Below are positions 6,012-11,739 of a stretch of DNA of 14,052 nucleotides, piece by piece; positions within the stretch are counted from its first letter, which is position 1, and each line of letters starts with the position of its first letter. Source of the stretch: Alphaproteobacteria bacterium (GTDB taxonomy: Bacteria; Pseudomonadota; Alphaproteobacteria; CACIAM-22H2); contig VGDA01000040.1 in the NCBI GenBank assembly GCA_016869915.1, positions 1 through 14,052 of the forward strand. The letters run 5' to 3'. Both the position numbers and the translations under genes were made by a program. The notes under the pieces were generated by a model, which worked only from the letters and a program-made list of their open reading frames with translations, did not search any database and had not been told where the DNA came from.

Positions 6012-7184
6012 ATGACCATCCTCTCCACGCCCGCCGGCGCGTCGCACCCCGCCCGCCTCGTGCCCAACCCGCGGCTCGACCGGGCCTCGCCCTATCCCGA
6101 CGCCCTGCTGCCGATCCTCTCGCTCGCGGCGGAGGAGGTCGCGCGGCGCGAGATCGCGTCCTGGCCGGGCTACGCGCCGACGCCGCTGCGCGGCCTGCCG
6201 GCGCTCGCGCGCGCGCTCGGCCTCGGCGCCATCGCCTTCAAGGAGGAGCAGCACCGCTTCGGGCTGCGCAGCTTCAAGGCGCTGGGCGGCGCCTATGCGG
6301 TGAAGAAGCTCGCCGCGGCGCCCGGCGGGCCGCCCGCCGCCGTGTGCTGCGCGACCGACGGCAACCACGGCCGCTCGGTCGCCTGGGGCGCGCGCGAGGC
6401 CGGCCTGCGCTGCGTCATCTATGTCCACGAGGGCGTCAGTGAGGGCCGCGCGCAGGCGATCCGCGGCTTCGGCGCGGAGGTCCGGCGCGTGCCCGGCAAC
6501 TACGACGATTCCGTGCGCATCGCCGCCGCCGACGCGGCGCGCGAGGGCTGGACCGTGGTCTCCGACACGTCCTGGGAGGGCTACCAGGACATCCCGCGCG
6601 ACGTGATGCAGGGCTATGGCGTGATGGTGGGCGAGGCGATCGCGCAGGGCGGCGGCGCGGCCAGCCCGCCCACGCATGTCCTGGTGCAGGGCGGCGTCGG
6701 CGGCGTCGCCGCGGCGACGGTCGCGCATCTCTGGGAGCGCTTCGGTGCCGCGCGGCCGCGCGTGGTCGTGGTCGAGCCGGACAAGGCCGATTGCCTGACG
6801 CGCTCCGCCGAGGCGGGGCGCGTGGTGCATCTCTCGGGCGACCTCGACACCATCATGGCCGGCCTGTCCTGCGGCGAGCCCTCGCCGCTCGCCTGGGCCG
6901 TGCTCGATCCCGGCGCCGACGCCTTCATGGCGATCGGCGACGCCGCGATCGCGCCCGCGATGCGGCTGCTCGCGGCGCAGGGCGTGGTCGGCGGCGAATC
7001 CGGCGTCGCGGGCCTCGCCGGGCTGCGGATCGCGGCGCGCGACGTGGCGATGCGCGAGGCGCTCGGCCTCGACGCCTCCTCGCGCGTGCTGCTCTTCGGC
7101 ACCGAGGGCGCGACGGATCCCGCTCTCTACGAGGGCCTCGTCGGCGAGAGCGCGGAGCGCGTCATGGAGAGGGCGGCGGCATGA
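6012..7184 (+). CDS. dpaL: 2,3-diaminopropionate ammonia-lyase
   Basis: This 390-residue PLP enzyme (fold type II, tryptophan-synthase-beta-like) splits 2,3-diaminopropionate to pyruvate and two ammonia. Key motifs are the PLP lysine in RFGLRSFKALGGAYAV (K89), CATDGNHGR with D116 (matching the E. coli proton-acceptor aspartate), SDTSWEGY with D185, VLVQGGVGGVA 224-233 (phosphate-binding glycines), EPDKADC 255-261, TIMAGLSCGEPSPLAW 280-295 and GESGVAGL 328-335. EPDKADC and IMAGL.CGEP are diagnostic for this family (YgeX/DpaL) versus threonine or serine dehydratases. Known members accept both D- and L-diaminopropionate and often D-serine. The insert between lysine and TDGNHG is shorter than in E. 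coli. The ATG at 6012 is the first plausible start. Its stop overlaps the next start (ATGA), so it heads a three-gene operon. Confidence 0.93.
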   Translation: MTILSTPAGASHPARLVPNPRLDRASPYPDALLPILSLAAEEVARREIASWPGYAPTPLRGLPALARALGLGAIAFKEEQHRFGLRSFKALGGAYAVKKLAAAPGGPPAAVCCATDGNHGRSVAWGAREAGLRCVIYVHEGVSEGRAQAIRGFGAEVRRVPGNYDDSVRIAAADAAREGWTVVSDTSWEGYQDIPRDVMQGYGVMVGEAIAQGGGAASPPTHVLVQGGVGGVAAATVAHLWERFGAARPRVVVVEPDKADCLTRSAEAGRVVHLSGDLDTIMAGLSCGEPSPLAWAVLDPGADAFMAIGDAAIAPAMRLLAAQGVVGGESGVAGLAGLRIAARDVAMREALGLDASSRVLLFGTEGATDPALYEGLVGESAERVMERAAA

Positions 7185-8122
7185 GCAGGATCATCACGGT
7201 CGGCGCGGCGCAGCTCGGGCCGATCCAGCGCGCGGACAGCCGCGCCAGCGTCGTGGCGCGCATGGTGGGGCTCGTCCGCCAGGCGAAGGCGCATGGCTGC
7301 GACGTCGTGGCCTTCCCCGAGCTCGCGCTGACGACGTTCTTCCCGCGCTGGTTCATGCAGGACCAGGCCGAGATCGATTCCTTCTTCGAGCGCGAGATGC
7401 CGGGGCCGGAGACGCGCGCGCTGTTCGAGGCCGCCGCCGAGGCGCGCATCGGCTTCCATCTGGGCTTCGCCGAGCTGGTGGTGCAGGACGGCCGCGCGCG
7501 GCGCTTCAATACCGCCATACTCGTCGACCGCGACGGCCGCGTCGCCGGGCGCTATCGCAAGATCCACCTGCCGGGCCATGCCGAGCACGAGCCGTGGCGC
7601 GCCTTCCAGCACCTCGAGAAGCGCTATTTCGAGGTCGGCGACCTCGGCTGGGGCGTGTGGCGCACGATGGGCGCCAACATGGGCATGGCGATCTGCAACG
7701 ACCGGCGCTGGCCCGAGACCTACCGCGTCATGGGGCTGCAGGACGTCGAGATGGTGTTCATCGGCTACAACACGCCGCGCCACAACCCGCCGGCGCCCGA
7801 CCATGACCGCCTGAGCGAGTTCCACAACCAGCTCGTGATGCAGGCCGGCGCCTACCAGAACGCGACCTGGATCGTCGGCGTCGCCAAGTGCGGCGTCGAG
7901 GAAGGCTGCGAGATGATCGGCAATTCCTCGATCATCGCGCCGACCGGGCAGGTGGTGGCGCAGGCGCTGACGCAGGACGACGAACTGGTCGTCGCGCGCT
8001 GCGACCTCGACCTCGGCCTCAGCTACAAGCGCTCGACCTTCAACTTCGCGCGCCACCGCGAGCCGCAGGCCTATCGCATGATCGTCGAGCGCAAGGGCGC
8101 GGAGCCGCCGGCGGGGCCATGA
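7181..8122 (+). CDS. N-carbamoyl-D-amino-acid hydrolase-type nitrilase (D-carbamoylase)
   Basis: This 313-residue carbon-nitrogen hydrolase closely matches the D-carbamoylase subgroup that cleaves N-carbamoyl-D-amino acids to the D-amino acid, CO2 and ammonia. The catalytic triad is visible at the same numbers as in the Agrobacterium enzyme: E47 in FPELALTTFFPRW, K127 in RKIHLPGH and C172 in AICNDRRWPETYR. Further subgroup signatures are HLEKRYFEVGD 144-154, YNTPRHNP 196-203 and NSSIIAPTGQ 248-257. It is a soluble cytoplasmic enzyme, about ten residues longer than usual at the C-terminus. It overlaps dpaL and the next gene by ATGA at both ends, so translation is probably coupled. Beside dpaL, a likely role is removing carbamoyl from a D-amino acid or from a ureido derivative of diaminopropionate before deamination. 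The exact substrate is inferred. Confidence 0.9.
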   Translation: MSRIITVGAAQLGPIQRADSRASVVARMVGLVRQAKAHGCDVVAFPELALTTFFPRWFMQDQAEIDSFFEREMPGPETRALFEAAAEARIGFHLGFAELVVQDGRARRFNTAILVDRDGRVAGRYRKIHLPGHAEHEPWRAFQHLEKRYFEVGDLGWGVWRTMGANMGMAICNDRRWPETYRVMGLQDVEMVFIGYNTPRHNPPAPDHDRLSEFHNQLVMQAGAYQNATWIVGVAKCGVEEGCEMIGNSSIIAPTGQVVAQALTQDDELVVARCDLDLGLSYKRSTFNFARHREPQAYRMIVERKGAEPPAGP

Positions 8123-9162
8123 TCCACCTCGACACCGACAGCGACGATCCCGCGCCCGCGCAATACGCCGCGCGCCTTGCCGCGGCGGCAGGGCTCGCCG
8201 GCGCGGCGGCCGACAAGTATGGCGAGGGCGACGCGGTGCGCGCGGCCGAGGCGCTGGTCGCGCGGCTGCTCGGCAAGGAGCGCGCGGTGCTCTTCGCCAC
8301 CGGCACGCTCGCGAACCTGCTCGCGCTCGACCGCCTCTGCCCGCGCTTCGCGCGCCGCGTGCTCGTGCACCCCGACAGCCACGTGCTCGCCGACACGGGC
8401 GACGGCGCGGCCTCGGTCATGGGCCTGACGCTGGTCGCCGCCGAGCCCGCGGGCCCGGGCTTCACCGCGGAGGCGACGCGCGCGGCGATCCTCGCCTCGC
8501 GCGTCGGTCGGGTCCGGCAGGGCATCGGCGCCATCGTCGTCGAGACGCCGGTGCGCCGCCGCTTCAACGAGCTCTTCCCCGTGGCGATGATGGATGGCGC
8601 GGTCGCAGCGGCGCGCGCCGAGGGCGTCGCAGCGCATCTCGACGGCGCGCGGCTGCCCGTGGCGGCGCAGGCCGCGGGGCGCGGCGTGGCGGAGTTCTGC
8701 GCCCCGTTCGACAGCGTCTATCTCTCGCTGTGGAAGATGCTGGGCCTGCCCTTCGGCGCGGCGCTGGCGGGCAGCGCTGCCATGCTCGCCGACATCGAGC
8801 ACGACCGCCGGCGCCATGGTGGCGCGCTGCCGCAGCTCTGGCCGCTGGCGGCGATGGTGCTCGCGCGGCTGGACCAGGCCTTCGCGCAGTGGCCGGCGAT
8901 CTTCGCGCGGCTCGCGCGGTTCCGCGCGGCGATCGAGGCGGATGTTCGCTTCGCCGTCACGACGATCGGCGTCGAGCCCGGGAACACGCTGTGGCTGGAG
9001 GCGCCGGGCGCCGATCCGGTCGCGCTGCGCGCCGCCGCGCGCGCGGCGGGCCTTGCCCTGCCCGAGCCGCAGGGGAGGCGCTTTCCCGTGCGCGCCAACG
9101 CGAGCTGGCTCGCGATCGAGCCCGAGGAGATCGCCACGCGGCTCGGCGAGGCGCTGGGCTAG
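8119..9162 (+). CDS. Threonine-aldolase-like PLP enzyme (beta-eliminating lyase family)
   Basis: This 347-residue fold type I PLP protein of the threonine aldolase/beta-eliminating lyase family has YGEGDAVRAAEALVARLLG 34-52 and the phosphate-binding segment ATGTLANLLAL 60-70. HPDSH includes a histidine stacking on PLP (about H88), HLDGARLPVAA holds the ring-nitrogen aspartate (D175) and R177, and DSVYLSLWKMLGLPFGAALAGS carries the PLP lysine (K206). The usual K-G-L-G after the lysine reads K-M-L-G here, and the family's YGDDPT reads YGEGDA. Specificity may therefore differ from L-allo-threonine aldolase. Such enzymes cleave beta-hydroxy-amino acids to glycine and an aldehyde. It is the last gene of the operon with dpaL and the carbamoylase, starting inside the carbamoylase stop (ATGA). 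Confidence 0.82.
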   Translation: MIHLDTDSDDPAPAQYAARLAAAAGLAGAAADKYGEGDAVRAAEALVARLLGKERAVLFATGTLANLLALDRLCPRFARRVLVHPDSHVLADTGDGAASVMGLTLVAAEPAGPGFTAEATRAAILASRVGRVRQGIGAIVVETPVRRRFNELFPVAMMDGAVAAARAEGVAAHLDGARLPVAAQAAGRGVAEFCAPFDSVYLSLWKMLGLPFGAALAGSAAMLADIEHDRRRHGGALPQLWPLAAMVLARLDQAFAQWPAIFARLARFRAAIEADVRFAVTTIGVEPGNTLWLEAPGADPVALRAAARAAGLALPEPQGRRFPVRANASWLAIEPEEIATRLGEALG

Positions 9163-9200
9163 GGCGCGCCCCCGCGTCGCCCGCCGATCCGTGGCGCCCC

Positions 9201-9228
9201 TTGACTCGGTTTGAAATCAAACTATAAA
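9201..9228 (+). promoter_or_regulatory. Sigma-70-like promoter of the nitroreductase-marR operon
   Basis: TTGACT (9201-9206) and TATAAA (9223-9228) are 16 bases apart, in a sharply AT-richer patch between GC-rich genes. Transcription would start near 9235, giving a short leader with GAGGAGG ahead of the ATG at 9259. The whole spacer is filled by a palindrome (9209-9222). Confidence 0.75.
9209..9222. promoter_or_regulatory. Operator 1, probable MarR site in the promoter spacer
   Basis: GTTTGA-AA-TCAAAC is a perfect inverted repeat lying exactly between the -35 and -10 boxes. A related palindrome follows 21 bases downstream centre to centre, two helical turns away. MarR-family regulators typically bind such AT-rich palindromes in their own operon promoter; the marR gene is the second gene of this operon. 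A protein bound here would block RNA polymerase. Confidence 0.65.
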
Positions 9229-9229
9229 G

Positions 9230-9243
9230 GTTTGATATCAATC
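9230..9243. promoter_or_regulatory. Operator 2, second copy overlapping the transcription start
   Basis: GTTTGA-TA-TCAATC differs from a perfect repeat at one position and contains the perfect 10-base palindrome TTGATATCAA. It begins 2 bases after the -10 box and covers the expected transcription start. Same half site, same orientation and a two-turn spacing relative to operator 1 point to cooperative binding on one face of the helix. Confidence 0.6.
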
Positions 9244-9258
9244 CAGAGGAGGTTCCCC

Positions 9259-10389
9259 ATGGTTCGACGTCGAGACGTCCTGCGGCTCGTCGGAGGCGGC
9301 AGCGTCGTCGCCGCCACGAGCGGCTGCGCCGTTCTGTCCGGCCCGTCCGGGGCGGCCCGCGCGCCCTGGCGGCGCGCGGGTGGCTACGCCGAGTTCCGCC
9401 GCAGGGCCCTGTCCTACGCGATCCTCGCCCCCAACCCGCATAACCGGCAGCCCTGGCTGGTGCGGCTGGACGGGAGCGATGCGCTGGCCCTGCACGTGGA
9501 CCTCGACCGACGCCTGCCGGCGACCGATCCGTTCGACCGGCAGATCACGATCGGATGCGGCGCGTTCCTCGAGGTCCTTTCGCTCGCCGCCGCCCGCGAC
9601 GGGTATCGCGTCGAGATCGCGGCATTCCCGGAGGGCGAGGATCCGCGCACGCTGGACCGCCGCCCGGTCGCCCATGTGCGCTTCACGGGCGGCAGCGCGG
9701 GCGTCGATCCGCTCTTCGCGCATGTCCTCGCGCGCCGGACGAACAAGGAGGTTTTCGATCCGCGCGACGTCGCCGAGGGCGATCTTGCGCGGCTGGCGGC
9801 CGCGGGGCAGGTTCATGGCGTCTCGGCGGCGGCCATCGGCAACACCGACCTCGCGGGGAAGCTGCGCGACCTGACCTGGCGCGCGCATGTCCGGGAGGCG
9901 ACGACGCCCAGGGCGCTCCAGGAGTCGATCGACCTGATGCGCATCGGCTCGGCCGAGGTCGAGGCCAACCCGGACGGGATAAGGCTGGAGGGAGCGATGA
10001 TCGAGTTCGGACGCATCTTCGGCCTGATCAGCCGCGCCTCGCTCGCGGATCCGAACTCGTCCGCGTTCAGGCAGGGCATGGACAAGTATCGCGGCATGGC
10101 GATGTCGGCGCGCGCCTTCGGGTGGCTCGCCAACGCCGGTCGCACGCGCGGGGACCAGCTCGATGCCGGCCGCGCCTATGTGCGCCTCAACCTCGAGGCG
10201 ACCCGGCTCGGCCTTGCGATCCATCCCTGGAGCCAGGCGCTGCAGGAATACCCGGAGATGGAAGACATCGCGCGCGAGGCGCAGGAACTAGTCGGGGCAC
10301 CGGGCCGGCTGCAGATGCTCTTCCGCATCGGCCACGCCAGGGAGGTCATGGCGGCGCCGCGGCGCGGAGTGGAGGCGCATCTTGCCTGA
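9259..10389 (+). CDS. Acg-like nitroreductase-family protein with a Tat lipoprotein signal
   Basis: This 376-residue protein begins MVRRRDVLRL, a twin-arginine motif, followed by a short hydrophobic stretch and a lipobox-like TSGC with C23. It is therefore probably exported folded with its flavin by the Tat path and then lipid-anchored. The body is a nitroreductase-fold protein: YAILAPNPHNRQPW 53-66 is the FMN-binding N-terminal signature (normally APSxHNxQPW), with DPFDRQITIGCGAFLEVLSLAA, LARRTNKEVFDP and a C-terminal YVRLNLEATRLGLAIHPWSQALQEYPEM. This matches the long Acg-type group rather than short NfsA/NfsB enzymes. The electron donor and substrate are unknown. The ATG at 9259 has a strong GAGGAGG 6 bases before it. 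It overlaps marR by 8 bases; a palindrome-bearing promoter suggests control by that regulator. Confidence 0.85.
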   Translation: MVRRRDVLRLVGGGSVVAATSGCAVLSGPSGAARAPWRRAGGYAEFRRRALSYAILAPNPHNRQPWLVRLDGSDALALHVDLDRRLPATDPFDRQITIGCGAFLEVLSLAAARDGYRVEIAAFPEGEDPRTLDRRPVAHVRFTGGSAGVDPLFAHVLARRTNKEVFDPRDVAEGDLARLAAAGQVHGVSAAAIGNTDLAGKLRDLTWRAHVREATTPRALQESIDLMRIGSAEVEANPDGIRLEGAMIEFGRIFGLISRASLADPNSSAFRQGMDKYRGMAMSARAFGWLANAGRTRGDQLDAGRAYVRLNLEATRLGLAIHPWSQALQEYPEMEDIAREAQELVGAPGRLQMLFRIGHAREVMAAPRRGVEAHLA

Positions 10390-10861
10390 GCCCGGAGGCA
10401 GCGAGGCGGCGGCGGCGCCAGACGACGAGGCGCTGCTGTTCCGCCTGTTCAACGAGATCGGGATCATCAACCAGCTGGCGACCAACGCCTTCGAGCGCGT
10501 GATGCCGCACGACCTGACCATCGCGCAGTTCGCGATCCTCAACCATTGCGCGCGACTGGGCGACAACAAGACCCCGGCCCAGCTCGCTGACATCCTGCAG
10601 GTGACCCGCGGCACGCTGACCAGCACGCTCGGCCGCCTGTCGGACAAGCGCTTCATCCGGCTCGTGCCCGACGAGGAGGATGGGCGTTCCAAGCGCGTGG
10701 TCCTGACCGCCTCCGGGCGAAGGGCCCGCGACGCGGCCATCGCCGCCGCGATGCCGATCCTCTCGCGGGCGCGGGACGCCATGCCCCGCGCGCGCGTGCA
10801 GCTGCTGCTGCCAACGCTGGAGGATCTCCGGCGCTGGCTGGACGCCGACCGGGCGGGCTAG
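10382..10861 (+). CDS. MarR-family transcriptional regulator
   Basis: This 159-residue winged helix-turn-helix regulator has a dimerisation helix at about 17-40, LTIAQFAILNHCARLG 45-60, the recognition segment KTPAQLADILQVTRGTLTSTLGRLSDKRFI 63-92 and a wing with the MarR signature DEEDGRSKRVVLTASGR 97-113. The single cysteine (C56) could matter if the protein senses redox or reactive compounds. The start is TTG at 10382, supported by GGAGG at 10371-10375 with 6-base spacing; the frame overlaps the nitroreductase end by 8 bases, so translation is coupled. Two matching palindromes in the operon promoter are the likely targets, making it an autorepressor released by a ligand of the nitroreductase or a related compound. 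Its TAG stop codon (10859-10861) lies in the target duplication of the adjacent insertion sequence. Confidence 0.88.
   Translation: MPEPGGSEAAAAPDDEALLFRLFNEIGIINQLATNAFERVMPHDLTIAQFAILNHCARLGDNKTPAQLADILQVTRGTLTSTLGRLSDKRFIRLVPDEEDGRSKRVVLTASGRRARDAAIAAAMPILSRARDAMPRARVQLLLPTLEDLRRWLDADRAG
10858..10861. repeat. Target site duplication of the insertion sequence, left copy (CTAG)
   Basis: CTAG directly left of the inverted repeat is matched by CTAG at 11709-11712. The TAG part is the marR stop codon. Because CTAG is itself palindromic and the element ends in G/C, the duplication could also be counted as TA only. Confidence 0.75.
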
Positions 10862-10875
10862 GCTCCGGACTCAAT
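10862..10875 (+). repeat. Left terminal inverted repeat of the insertion sequence
   Basis: GCTCCGGACTCAAT pairs with the reverse complement of 11695-11708 at 12 of 14 positions. The transposase stop codon (TCA on the + strand, 10871-10873) lies inside this repeat, as is common in compact IS5 relatives. Confidence 0.8.
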
Positions 10876-11631
10876 TGATCCAATAGATGATGATCGCCGC
10901 GATGGCTGCGGTGCTGAGGAAATTCCTGGCGAGCTTGTCGTATCTGGTTGCGAGGCGCCGCCAGTCCTTGAGGCGTCCCCACATGCGTTCGATGAGGTTG
11001 CGGCTGCGGTAGCAGGCCTTGTCATGAGGGATCTGGGGGCGGCGTGTAGCGGTGGAAGGGATGACCGCGACGGCACCGCGTGCGGCGATCAGTTCCCTGA
11101 CGCGATTGGTGTCGTAGCCGCGATCGGCGACGAGCTGGCGAAACGGACCAGCGGCCGCGAACAGGGCCCCGGCCATCAGCATGTTGTTGACGTTCCCCGG
11201 GGTAACCATCAGGACAGGCGGCCGGCCCTTGGCGTCGCTCAACGCGTGGAGCTTGCTCGTACGCCCACCGCGCGAGACCGCGATCGCCTGTTCGAAGGCC
11301 CCCCTTTTCCCCCCGCGGCGCAGCGGTGCGCTCGGACATGGGTGCTGTCGATCGAGGCCGTGCTGATCACCGGACTCTTGCCGGTCAGCGCCTCGAACAT
11401 TCCAAGCCAGATCCCTTGCCGGCTCCAGCGATTGAAGCGGTTGTAGACCGTCGTGTACGGCCCATAGACCGCAGGGCAGTTCCGCCACGGAGCCCCCGCG
11501 CGCAGCATGTACACGATCCCGCTGATCACCCGCCTGTCATCGACCCGGTGCGCCCCGCGCCGGCCGCGCGGAAGAAGCGGTTCGATGCGGGCCCACTCCG
11601 AATCGCTCAGCCAGTAGACGACCTTTCCCAT
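10871..11631 (-). CDS. IS5-family DDE transposase, full OrfAB product by -1 frameshift
   Basis: This is the complete transposase, about 253 residues, made by shifting -1 at 11311-11305. The first 109 residues come from the upstream frame and the remaining 144 from the downstream frame ending at 10871. The catalytic triad is complete: first Asp in STASIDSTHVRAHR (upstream frame), second in LVADRGYDTNRVRELI and the Glu in NLIERMWGRLKDWRRLATRYDK (both in the downstream frame). A basic residue follows the Glu at the usual distance. The downstream frame has no convincing ribosome-binding site of its own, which supports frameshifting rather than separate initiation. The alternative is a simple disabling frameshift, but the slippery heptamer makes that less likely. 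Confidence 0.82.
11239..11631 (-). CDS. IS5-family transposase OrfA (unshifted product)
   Basis: This 130-residue product of the upstream frame begins MGKVVYWLSDSEWARIEPLLP, the classic IS5/IS427 DUF4096 N-terminal domain. GAPWRNCP, YNRFNRWSRQGIWLGMFEAL and the first catalytic Asp (IDSTHV) follow. I chose the ATG at 11631 because AGGAGGG lies 5 bases upstream; earlier in-frame starts lack one. After the slippery site the frame continues with unrelated, Arg-rich residues to 11239. In such elements the truncated OrfA can dampen transposition. Confidence 0.8.
   Translation of the reverse strand: MGKVVYWLSDSEWARIEPLLPRGRRGAHRVDDRRVISGIVYMLRAGAPWRNCPAVYGPYTTVYNRFNRWSRQGIWLGMFEALTGKSPVISTASIDSTHVRAHRCAAGGKGGPSNRRSRSRAVGVRASSTR
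11305..11311 (-). other. Slippery heptamer for programmed -1 frameshift
   Basis: On the minus strand G GGA AAA (11311-11305) is followed by a run of G. The reading phase fits the X XXY YYZ rule in the OrfA frame: GGA then AAA can re-pair one base back as GGG then AAA, entering the OrfB frame exactly. Confidence 0.7.
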
Positions 11632-11694
11632 CCGACCCTCCTGCATGTCTCCAGAAGAACCGAACCACATCCGTCCGTGTCGCGCCTAGATCTT

Positions 11695-11708
11695 ATTGGG
11701 TACGGAGC
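11695..11708 (-). repeat. Right terminal inverted repeat of the insertion sequence
   Basis: Read on the minus strand it is GCTCCGTACCCAAT, matching the left end at 12 of 14 positions. It lies 63 bases upstream of the OrfA start. Confidence 0.8.
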
Positions 11709-11712
11709 CTAG
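11709..11712. repeat. Target site duplication, right copy (CTAG)
   Basis: This CTAG matches the left copy at 10858-10861. Removing the element and one copy joins the marR stop codon to the 27-base gap before the M20 hydrolase stop. Confidence 0.75.
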
Positions 11713-11739
11713 GGGCGGCGGGGACGCGACCCGGGGCGA

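Larger units (their letters stand above)
10862..11708 (-). mobile_element. IS5-family (IS427-type) insertion sequence, apparently complete
   Basis: This 847-base element has terminal inverted repeats beginning GCTCCG on the left and ending CGGAGC on the right. The first 14 bases match at 12 positions (GCTCCGGACTCAAT against GCTCCGTACCCAAT). It is flanked by CTAG on both sides, the target expected of IS5 relatives. It carries one transposase split in two overlapping frames with a -1 slippery site, the IS427 arrangement. The transposase reads toward the marR gene. No internal stop or deletion is visible, so the copy may still be active. It sits between the convergent marR and M20 hydrolase genes without damaging either. 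Confidence 0.88.

Noticed and set aside
9163..9200. GC-rich inverted segments after the aldolase-like gene as a terminator
   Set aside because: GGGCGC and GCGCCC can pair only over a long loop and no U-run follows; random pairing is common at this GC content.
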